Source: Romanomermis culicivorax
Taxonomy: Eukaryota > Nematoda > Enoplea > Mermithida > Mermithidae
Length of the DNA stretch: 64,000 bases
NCBI GenBank assembly: GCA_963922205.1
Contig: CAWUHX010000305.1
Span: 310,001-374,000, forward strand
Reading direction: 5' to 3'
The notes beneath the pieces are model-generated. The model did not search any database. It saw only the letters and a list, made by a program, of their open reading frames with translations, and was not told the DNA's origin. Position numbers and translations under genes: made by a program. This document shows, piece after piece, positions 12,838 through 24,000 of this stretch. Position 1 is the stretch's first letter, and every line of letters begins with the position of its first letter.

Positions 12838-13119
12838 TAGCCTAAGCCTAAGCATAAGCCTGAGCCTGAGCCTTAGCCTGAGCCACAGCCTAAGCCTAAG
12901 CCTAAGCATAAGCCTAAGCCTAAGCCTAAGCCTAAGGCTAGGCCTAAGCCTAAGCCTAAGCCTAAGCCTAAGCCTAAGCCTAAGCCTAAGCCTAAGCCTA
13001 AGCCTAAGCCTGAGCCTAAGCCTAAGCCTAGGCCTAGGCCTAGGCCTAAGCCTAAGCCTAAGCCTAAGCCTAAGCCTAAGCCTAAGCCTAAGCCTAGGCC
13101 TAAGCCTAGGCCTAAAGGC
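12838..13119 (-). repeat. Interstitial telomeric repeat array (TTAGGC)n
   Basis: About 47 hexamers read CCTAAG on the plus strand, that is TTAGGC on the minus strand, with scattered substitutions such as CCTGAG, CCTAGG and CATAAG. TTAGGC is the telomere repeat of Caenorhabditis, Ascaris and many other nematodes. The C-rich strand on + is the orientation of a left chromosome end. Variants are densest at the left edge (12838-12920). The array continues in degenerate form at 14047-14172 beyond a transposon. Confidence 0.93.
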
Positions 13120-14046
13120 GGGTATATACTTACCCGTACGCAGGTGCACCCCCGATTTTTGAGCGGGCCCCGCAATTTGCAGCCTGGAAATTGAATGCAC
13201 AATTGTGCGCCGCATTGCGGGTGCCGGGTGAAAAATTTGCGGGACCCAATAATTTTGCGCGTGCGGGCTAGTAGAAACCATTTCTACTTTTTCGCACATC
13301 TGTAATTCATGGGGATCAGGAACCACCGCCGCAGTACAGTAAAGTAATGTTTTTTGCCCATGGCGCACGATTGAACTTCATTTTTGAGCACCCCCCCCCT
13401 GTTGGCGCGATGCGATCGCATGCGAATATTTTTAGCTTGTTTCTGAAAGGGGGGGGGGACCTTTGGACTGTTTCCTAAGTTGGGAAAAACATTTTCGGAT
13501 GCACGGTAGAAAATTCAAAAAATATTACGCGCGGAAAATACATGGCTACTGTGCCTGGCGCGTTTTTAAAGGCAATGTCATATGTTCAGGGGAGGGGCAC
13601 CGTTTTTTTCCCTCAAATGGGGTGTTTTGAGGAAAAAATTTCGAAATGAGGAAAAAAATTTTGGGTATGGTTCTCATTGAGGAAAAAATTTTCGGGAATT
13701 CAAAACCGAAAAGATGCGTTTTGGTGGACTTAAAAGGGTCAAAATCTCAAAATTTTCCGGCGCTTGGCGCCGGTCATGGGTATAATCTTAACTAGTTTCT
13801 ATCAGGCGCGGCCGTTAGCATATCATACTTGTGAACTATCGTTTTTTGCTCATGGCGCACGATTGTACTTGATTTTCCAGCCCTCCCTCACACCCGTACG
13901 CGCACGGTTAAGTATATTCAAATGCGGCCTGCAATGAGGCCGCATGCGCTTTTTTGGCTGAAGTATATTTTGACAACCCGCATTTCGGCCGCACATTGGC
14001 AGGTCGCAAAACTGCCCCGCACGTGCATACGGGTAAGTATATACCC
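13120..14046. mobile_element. TIR transposon inserted in the telomere-repeat array
   Basis: Both ends read inward GGGTATATACTTACCCGTA followed by (C/T)GCA(G/C)GTGC, a ~28-bp inverted repeat, and telomeric hexamers lie on both sides. The 927-bp body has no transposase. It contains a direct repeat of TTTTTTGCYCATGGCGCACGATTG (about 13350-13373 and 13842-13865) and poly-C/poly-G runs near 13389 and 13448. An 85-bp block (13745-13830) is also found inverted in the PDE4 intron MITE. I could not define a clean target duplication. Confidence 0.7.
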
Positions 14047-14172
14047 AGCTTAAGCCTAAGCCTCAGCCTAAGCATAAGCCTAAGCCCCTAATCCTAAGCC
14101 TAAGCCTAAATTTGATCCTAAGCAAGCATATGACTAAACCTAAGCCTGAGAGCCTAAGCTTAAGCCTGAACC
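14047..14172 (-). repeat. Degenerate telomeric repeats
   Basis: Interrupted CCTAAG hexamers mixed with unrelated bases. This is the far side of the array at 12838-13119, separated from it by the transposon at 13120-14046. Confidence 0.8.
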
Positions 14173-15074
14173 AACATTTCTTGTGCTTAATATGATTTTC
14201 TTCGTCATGTTGGTCTGGAGAAGGCAGAAAATTTCGATATTTTTCAAGCTTTGAATCGAGCCTTACTTAAGATATATCAAGTACTTATTAGGATAGTCAT
14301 AAAGTCGAATAGAATTTAGTATGATAATGAAATAATGTGGTGGCTGAAATAGCAGAGATGTAGATGGAACGCCAAAGTAAAACATCCAAGAAAGATCATT
14401 ACTAAACAATGGGCGCCGAAGTGAAGTGGAGACGCCAAGTTAAGAGCGCCAAAGTCAGACTGAACCGCTTGCGCTGCATCGGTTTCTCATGTCAGAATAG
14501 TCGATATTTGCAGTCCGGCAAGGTTCTCGAAGTGTGGTCGTGTGACCGCACAAGGCATGCTGTAAGGCTGTTTGCTGAGCACAGGTTTGGGAAAAAAGCG
14601 AAGAAATCCTTGGAAAAAATCGGCCTATCAGTACCTATAGTCTGTTTTTCTCGAAATGTTTGTAATCATTGCGGAAAGCAAGTACTCATTTTGTATTTTT
14701 GTCCTTTCCTACTGTAGCCTTATGTGTCGCATAAGACCGAAAATTTGTGAGCCTACTCAACTAATGTTTACCATATTTTGGGAAAAAATTATACAATAAA
14801 GGCTTGATGTAAACAGCTTTGGGGTGGTAATTTTTTGTCATTTTTCAATTTACAAGCATTTGAGTGTGCCACCAACCCTGGCAGCCTTGTTATGAACTGA
14901 GCTTTCATGTGATCATAATATTTCGTGGTAAGCCTTGTGACATAGGAAAAAAGTAGAGCAGAAAATGTGCACAAAATATGTAAAAAAGACCCCTAGAAAA
15001 AGCACATTATAGGGACATGTATATTTATGATTTACCTAAATTCAGTTTCTGTTTCAATTGTGCCTTTTCTATAG
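14173..15074. other. Flank 5' of the identified serine-protease exons
   Basis: An open frame of 102 codons at 14409-14717 (+) has no recognisable domain. Its 3' part overlaps a dispersed repeat (CTATAGTCTGTTTTT...GAAATG) also present in the MITE at 34951-35205, so I do not call it a gene. Upstream exons of the protease could lie here because an acceptor (TTTTCTATAG) ends at 15074. Confidence 0.35.
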
Positions 15075-15092
15075 GAATTGACATTTCGTAAA

Positions 15093-18000
15093 ATGCAAGG
15101 CTTTCTACCACACGTATTATACCAATTGATGGTGAGTGCACCTATTTACATGAGTACAGAAGTAGTATAGAGGGGGGGGGGGCTCGAGCGTAAAATTCGT
15201 CCCCGACACACACAAAACATAGGCGTTTGACTTAGAAAAAAAAGCGGCATCGTCCCCATGTACAAAGTATAGGCAAGCACAGCTAGCCTACACTTTGAAC
15301 CTATTAGTCATCAACTAGCTGCCATAAAGTTTCAACTTTTAGACAGCCAGCTAATAATAGGGGGGAATGGGACCCCTCCCCCTCCCAAGTTTTCCTCATG
15401 CTCAGCTATTACACTATTTAGTAGTTTAAAGAAGAAAGGCATGCTTGCTACTACGTCACCATTTTAAAAAACAACAAGCCTATAAAGAAGGAGTAAACAT
15501 GTTCTCTACTACTACGTCATTTTAGAAAGCATATTCTTTATGCATTTTTTATGTTTTAGTGAAGCCACATTTTTTTCAGTCATCACAAACATTGCTTCGA
15601 GCTCCATGCTTACTACTACGTCACCATTTTTATGAGTACACAATTTTCTTTTATTATGGACTGGTTAAATAAAGAACAAGCACAAAGCACAAAGCACAAA
15701 TTAGCATATTTTACAATTTTAAAGATAAATCAATAACATAGGTCATTTCTTTTGCTAGCGTAAAGACAAAGTGTGCACCAGATAAGGGTTAAATATTAGG
15801 TTTATAGTATAACCATTACTACTTCTTTTGTTATTATTTTTTTCATTTTTTATTTTTTTTTAGTTTTTAATTTTTATCATTTTTTTCTGAATTTTTCATT
15901 TTGATTTTTTTTTCATTTCGACTTTATTCCAAATAGTTTGCAACCAACATAATAACTATGATCACAATGATCAGTTTTCTTTGGTGTCTTTACTCTGAGT
16001 ACTGGCAAAGGATCTGACCCCAATTCTCTAAACTTTCCTGCTTGGACGTATTTACACACAGCATAGTGACAATTATGAATAGGAACTTTTTGGCACAACC
16101 TGCAAGGCTCCATTGCAGAGAATGAATGTTTCAGCTTTCTATATGATATATTTATACCAGTGGGTAGTACTGTAATTGAATTATACTAACACTTGCTCAT
16201 CAAGTTCAAAAATTGACAATTAACTCTTTGAAGTTCTTCTGCAGTTCACCGTAGGTCTTTGCTCCTGTAATAATAATTTTACCATTGTGAAAAATCAATG
16301 CACATAAGCCCCGCTTTTTAATTGTATATTTAAGTGCAGGAAATAATTCGGGAGAATAATCACATTGACCGCTATGAGTGTTATAGAATTCCTCAACATT
16401 GATACAGTGATCTAGGGCGTATGACCCAACAACATTGCACATTTTAAATTTCCTGGGTCTTGGCTGATAACCGAGTTTGAGCAGTATTTCTGCTGCATAA
16501 TCTATACTTTTCACAGCCTGCTGAGTTGCCTTAATGCCCACACATACGACCTTGCCATTTTCGTACAATAGTAGACAACATTTTGGATCATGGAGGTGCC
16601 AAATTAGCGACGGAAATTTTCCCATTGTCAGTTTAGAGCCATCCAATTTTTTAACAAGTGAGACCAAATTGAGTCGACAGCCAAGTTCAGCTGTTATAGT
16701 AATGTTTTGTACTTGCATTTCTAGAATAAACTTCGCTTTCTAAAGTGTAACTTCACAATTGTTTTACCAGTGACAAATTTTATAGGTTTGTCTTGATCTG
16801 TTCTAATTGAAATTTGGATAGAATCGATATCTTTTACCAGTACAGGCAAGTAGTGAGGAGCTATATATATCTTATCTATAATGTCACCAAAAGCTCCCTC
16901 AATATTAACAATATGGAGGAGGGGGGCTAAAATATCACCAGCAATCTGTTGTTCAATAATGTTACAATAAACGTACATAGTTTCGAGACCAGCCTTCATA
17001 TCAGCAGGGTGTGCAGCAGCAATTTTCAATTTTTCAGATGAAGTTGTTTCTAGTTGTGATTTCTCAAAGCCCAACAGGTAGAGTAAAGGATCACTTAATT
17101 TTATGCTCTTGATTCTAGTCAAGTTCACTTTCAGGACAACTGCTCTGGCTAATCTCCTGTATGAAAATTCGATAAACTCATTATATGGAACTTTTTCCTG
17201 TTCACTCAACAACCTGATGGATTGTTGAATAGCTTCAATTAAATCTATTATAGATTCATACCTTGTAGAAGGTACTTTTAGTAATTGCCTAGTATTGGTC
17301 TGAAGATCATAAAATTTTATTACACTATCACTAGGTGTTATATTGAACCACATATTTGGGTAGATGAATTCACAAAGTGCACATTCCCATTCACCTTGCA
17401 AAATCAATCTATGAGGCAACCTGATACTAAAATTTGAAGCCGAGTTACTCGGATCACTCTGAGCATTGCTCGGTAATGTTACATAAAACTGTGAAAAATC
17501 CATTTTTTGATATGTCATTATGGTAGAAACTAACTTTTATATTCTGTTGAGCTGTTCAAATAAAAATGCATCACCATATATGGGAGTATTTGTTCTAAAG
17601 AGACTGTTGATAAAGCCAGTGACAAATTCATCAGCATAGCTTTGTTCCAAACTAGCAGCAATATCCCTCATTCTTATACCTCTGACTATCCACACGAGAA
17701 AGTATACACATAACTGACCACATGTAGCAGTCAAGTACTGTTGAACACATTTGGTATTGCACTTGTAAGAAGTAGATATAGTCTTGATGTAATTCCTAAG
17801 CTGTTGAGGTGGTTCCAGGCCGTAACTGTCAAAATAACAACATGCATGTTTTTTATTGACAAACAGAGCTACCCAGTGTGAACCAGGTTCATCCTGCTTG
17901 TCCAGATTTACAACCAATGCTGCGGGTACAGTGTCAAGAGGTGGTAAACAGTCTATAGGAAATACCCCATTGAAGATTTGCCTGAGAGCTTGATCTCTAT

Positions 18001-21000
18001 TGATCAAGATGTAGATTTCAGAGGTATTCATGCAGTATAGTCATTAAAGACGTGTCTATTTTTATCGATCATAATCAAATTGTCAAATTCTGCATAAACA
18101 ATAACTTCTATACCTGCATCAGGTATCCTATCAGCAAATGTCAATTCGATACTTGTGGAACCATCTCTAATCAAGTCCCAATGTCCACTATCATCTTCAT
18201 CAGGTGTAAAATCGAAGGCAAAGTAGCACTGTCCATTTTTAAAATTAAGTCTGCTAATGCCATTCCCTTTGTTATCCTTAGCCATGTCTAGAGTTTCAAA
18301 GAGCTGATCATACGCTCGAATATATTAGTTGTTGGCTAAATCAAGTCTTAGTGGAGTTGCTGGGAAAGCTTGACCACCAGAGACAACTTTGACTTCGCTT
18401 ATACTGTAACATTTAAAATTAAATGGAGATTTTTTTATTTCTCCACGATATGCATCCGCATCGACACATGCTATAATCATCCTACGTGGCAACTGACCAG
18501 TGAATAGAGTATTCAGAGGTGTAGATTGCGTTGTACTAGCAATATGAAGATTCACCATTTGGATTCGTCTAATTGGGTACTTGACTGATGTCTTTAACAT
18601 TGCTTTCTCCAGAGCCAATCCAACACTGTCGAGCACTTCAACTTTCCTGATGAAGAGTTTCATCTGGGAAACTTCCAATTTTGCATTTTCTGCATCACCA
18701 GCTGGACACTGTAATACAAATGGATTACTATTGCGAATCAATTCCAGTTTGAGCTCAGTATTGCTGAGTAAATATCGATCTTGCATTAGAAGATCAATAT
18801 GAAGAGGAGCTGTTATTTCAACTGTTTGACCATTTTCAAAGTACTTTACTCTGTCTTTAAAACCCTGGCAATCAGCAGTATCTATTTTAGGACCAGCTTC
18901 CATAGTATACAAAGAAGACTGTAAGTGACTATTTTTAGCATCAAAACCAAAATTTAAATCAGTTTCAAAGAATGCTCTGTAGGCATACTTATCCCCACTA
19001 TCATGAATAAGATGACCATTCAGGAAGAGCTTCACTTGTCGGAAAAATGCTTTACCAATCAGATTGATAGGTGCAATTACTGGTGCAGCTCCACCAGCAG
19101 GAACAGTGTAAGTAATTTTCAAGGTCATGTACAGATAATTTTTGCTAAGCTGAATCATGTGAGGATCTGGAGGTATACGAAATTCGTATGGACCATCATT
19201 TGTGATAGGATTTATCGGGTTAACTTCATCCCAGTAGCCTCGTTTAATTACTACTTGTGTGGGAGGTACAGTGAAAAAGTCCAATTCAGACTTTGTACTA
19301 ATGCTAGAAATTGTATCAATTAGAGCCATGTTTCCTTCTCTTTTTCTTTGAGAATATATCATTTTTCTCAACTTTTATACCTTTTGGTCTAGTCCCCAAG
19401 CCTCTCCCAGTCTGCAAGGCCTCTCCCGCTGGGCCAACTTGGAGAGTGCTGCTCGGCCATGTTCTTCTAGAGACTCTTTAATAGATCGACCTTCGGCTAA
19501 ATCTCCAGCAATATGTGCACCTGTAGATAGCGCTTGCTTACCAATATGGCCAGCAGCTGACTTAATAACAGGAATGGCCATTCTGAATAATGATCTAAAG
19601 AAGCTTCCTAGACCTCCTCCACGTTGATAGGGTGTGCCTTTGAAGCCTTTGAAACCATAGCCAGTTTGTTCAGCTTGTTCAGTATAGTACTGAAGCCAAG
19701 TTGCATAATCTTCTGGATTAAAGTATTGTCTCATCTTTATAAATTTACAAACTACTGTAAATTACAACTTTTATGCTTTTCCAAATTCTAACCATCTAGG
19801 CCTTGGTGTAATGCTTTTGGGTGCCTTAATTTTTTTACCATCTACGGGTCCACTCGGGGAAGCAAATGTTTCATCACTTTCACTTCCAACATTTAGCCTG
19901 GACTTATTTACAAAAAGATCTCGAGGCACATTCTCCTTTAAGAGGTTCTTTACAAACAATTCTGACCCTATTGCTTGCTGGCGCCTCGGACCAACTCTCG
20001 CCACATCAGAAATCAAATCAACAATGTTGGTTCCACTTATTTTGGTGCCTTTCAGAATCATTTCTTGTTTATCCGACCACTCCATGTGTGGATTATCTTT
20101 GGCATAATCATATAACATTTTAGCTTGACTATGCCACTTTTTTGGTACAATTTTCATGGTTTTTTCATACAGAACATCTTTTCTCGGGATCACATCAACA
20201 GGGCTTTCAGCAGTGTCTGGCTTTTTTTGCTTCGGTGTTATTTCTTCCAAATCAGGAATGGGGTGTTCTGCAACAGGTTCACTAACAGTCAGCTCATAAG
20301 GTCTGGTTTGATCCTGCGTAGCCTGCCTATATCTGTGCAACACTTGATTGTATAAGATTATCTTTTTGTCAGAGGGCAATGACTTATTAGTTAAAATGTC
20401 ATTCATTTCTTTATCCAAAGCAGTCATTACATTAGCTGCTATGTCTTCCCTATGACCAATGTCGTGCGGTACAAGAATCATTTTATTTGTATGCATCATC
20501 TTTTTATAATTGCATCAGCTAGTAATTGTCCAGCTATTCCTAAGATTGGTGCCAACAATACAGGCAAAAATCCACCTTTATGTTCTAGAATGTCTCGTCT
20601 TTTGCTGAGACTTGTTTTCTCATCTGCTAATACTCGTAAATGTCCCTTGTGGGAACTTAATTTATTCAAGGTATTTTTGTCAACTTTTATATTGCCTTCG
20701 AGGAAGTTGAGTATACATTCACACAAATAAAGTATCAGTTCACGATCAGTGGTGCTAATAATAGCTTTACGTTGCTTGGGTTTAGCCTTAGCTAGTACCC
20801 TGATGTAATCAATATTATGTCTAAGATGATCACAAGGCATTTTGACTATAAAACTCAAGAATAGACAACTTTTATACTTTTGGCACATATATCGTGGAAA
20901 ATTTTGAGAAAATATCAGCTCTGAGTCTAAGTTTATCAGGTGTTGTTTGAGAAAGATCAACAATTATATAACTGTATGGTTTAAACGTGGCATCTTCGAA

Positions 21001-24000
21001 GGACTCGAGAAAGTACTTTACTTTATCAGGAAACAACTGTCTTGCCAAAGTTTTTACTTGGAGCCTATCTGCAGGATTTTTCATCAAAACAAGGTACTCT
21101 GCATTTATTCTAGATGTTCTTAGACCCTCGAAGAAAACATTTTGAACAATGTGTATCACAGACACATTCATGTGATGACATCCACGAGTAAAAAGAATGT
21201 CCAGGTGCTTATTTTTAGCCATTTCCTGCATGAGATCATCTAGTATAACAAGTTGGGGTGCAGGACTGAGCTCTCTAATCAAGTTCATGTCAGGTAATCC
21301 CTGATAGAAGTTGACTCTGCCAGACAAGTCATTGTAGACTGGCTGCTTCTCACTAAAGAACCAGTGAATATGTTCAGGAATGGGTTCAATCAAGTACTTC
21401 ACATTTAGTACTAAATTCTTTACAAAGGTTGTTTTACCCGCTTTTGCCCAACAATACCCAACAATACATGTAAAGGGGTGATTAAATTTTATAGCCATGT
21501 TTTTTTTTTCAATAGATTCTCAACTTTTATAACATGCGACATGCTGGAAATACCAGCAATTGTGCTTTGATTTCTTTTTTTAAAATTTTTTTTTCTTTAA
21601 ATTTTTTTCTTGTCTTTTATTTTTCATCACAATATTTAATTACAATTATTACAATATTAATAGGGTATATCTACACCTTCATCATTGTATTTTTGTACAG
21701 CCTCTGGAGTAAGATTCATCCAGATCTCAAAAAGAAGGGGTCCAGCACTACAAGTTTTCATCAAACCCTCTAGTGCCTTGGCAAAATGCCAAAACCCAGT
21801 CAGCTTTCTCTTACCCGTACAATGATCCAGCTCATTGGCCACTTTAGCCAAAATCTTCCATTCACGCTTGTAGCCATCATTTATTCGATCCCAAAAATAT
21901 GAGGCATATCTGGCCACATCTTTTTGAGTATAAGGTCTTTTGAGAAAAGTGCCCATACTCAGTGCAACATTTAAAAAAATACCTTCCATTTTGAAAAAGT
22001 GACTAAACTGTAGAAGGAAAAGTTTGAAGACTGAAGACTAAGGAGAATTTACAACTTATATACATAAAAAATGTTACAGAATACTTGCAAATCTCATTTC
22101 ACTAGTTTACTGTAGGCTTCAAGATGAGTGCCTGTCTATCAGCTAACTGTTTCTTTAGTACAGCGGTGCCAGCTTCCTGCAATGCCTTATTGTATTCTAG
22201 ACATTTTGGGCACATTTCAATAGTAAAGAATGTTTTGCCCTGAGACAACTGGAAACACTCCCATTCAGAGCTGTTCTTTTGACAAAAGTAACACAGTTCA
22301 ATCATCAAGGGATACATGGCTCTTGGCAAGTTTCGAGCGCAGAGTTCAATAGGAGCTTTAACTTTTTTCGATTCCATTCTAGTTAATCAAATGATTGAAA
22401 TAATTTTGAAGTTGCTTATATACTGAAATATCAGGCACATGTAAAAATTTTTAGACCTGCAAATCATTGTTTAATTTTCATACTGTAGCTATAGTTTTAT
22501 CAAATCTGTCACCCAACTATTGAATTTATCTGGGTGACCCTTCCATTTAACAAAGTATTCAGTTTTCCCAGCCCTTTTTCTCTTTCGTATAATCTTTTCT
22601 ATAATGCAGACATCTGTAATCTCATCAACTTTCTGTAATTCTGGCTCATAAAATACACCCTGTATGACTTCTCCCAGCTGATCTTCTACCGTATATACAG
22701 GAGGATATCTAGCTTTTTGCTCACGAATCACAAAAACTTCATCACTCCAATTGGGAGTGTAACCCTTCTCAAAAGTCCCTTTGACTTTGCTTATGCGTAC
22801 CTTGTCACCAGGGACCAGTTTAAATTGTAAACTATACTTACATTTCCTGAAAAGCTTTTCAACAATTTCAGCTTTATTCTCATCAGTAACATCAATGGGA
22901 GCAACACCTATGGTCCTATGCCTAGTCAAGTTGTAAGAGCTTAGCAGGTGGGGTAGAATGTTTAGGTACTTGTATGCATTATTTTGAGTAAAATGACGCC
23001 ACATTCTTTCCTTTAAAGTTCTATTGAACCGCTCAACAATGCTAGCCTTAGTTTCACTAGCAGTTATGAAAAAACTAATGCCAAGTTTCTTTAATAGGGC
23101 CTCGAAGGCTTTGTTTGTGAACTCTGTACCAGCATCAGTCTGTATTTTTTGTGGCTTTCTGCCAGATTTCAAAATTGTTTGAAAGGCATGCAAAATAGAT
23201 GATGTATTTTTATTTTTCAAGGGTACAGACCATGCAAATTTTGACAGGACATCTATACAATTTAAAAGGAATTTGTATCCATCATAATGCCTGGCGAGTG
23301 AACTGAGGTCTGCAAGATCCATTTGCCACTGTTCATCAATATCAGTAACTAGAACATTATTCCTGGGGTAATGGCGCCTAGCATACTTGTTTACAGTATA
23401 TGTTGGCTGTTTCTGTAACCATTCCTTAACAGAATGCAGAGTGACCCTGGGATTACTAGCTTTTGCCTGTCGTAACAGGTTCTGAACACTACAATACCCT
23501 GTACTTGGGTTGAAGTATATGCTTTCAAAGAGCTTGTCCATTTTTTCAAGCATGCTGCTGTCAAACTTTTATTTATACATCTGCAAGATTGAATCTGACA
23601 CTTTTTGTACTAGTTTTAGGTTTTTTGGTGAACAGGTTCTCCAAATATCTCCTTAACAATTTCAATAGAGTCAGTATTGTTAGTATAGCCAATAGAGCCA
23701 CACAATACCATATCTCAGTAAAAATTGTTTTCCCATTATGCCTTTCCAGACAAGCTAGAAAATGTTCAATAGTGTGGTTAGCATCCATTTTTTTTCTTCA
23801 TTTTAGAGAGCCAGCCAACTTTTATAGCCAGCAATCAATTTTCAAAGAGAGTCAGTTGTTGTTTATTTACCTAAACTTTATTGATTGAAAACCTTCCCAC
23901 TACATGAAACATTTTATGTAGATGAAAAAATGGTTAAGTCTGGCATATTTTTCCACTAGTGAAAGTAGCACGAGATCAAATTTAAAGAGCAGTGAGGTAC

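Noticed and set aside
12823..13368. Open frames on both strands across the telomere array
   Set aside because: They are translations of TTAGGC hexamers (Leu-Ser, Leu-Gly and Leu-Arg repeats), not genes.
14409..14717. 102-codon frame upstream of the Polinton
   Set aside because: No domain, and its 3' part overlaps a dispersed repeat also found at 34951-35205.
16206..16718. TBP as a host gene trapped between repeats
   Set aside because: It is intronless, well inside the TIRs, in line with and 2 nt from the minor capsid gene, so it belongs to the Polinton.
19362..19371. Upstream in-frame ATGs of the major capsid gene
   Set aside because: They overlap or immediately follow the TATA box, leaving no room for a transcription start; the ATG at 19329 is preferred.
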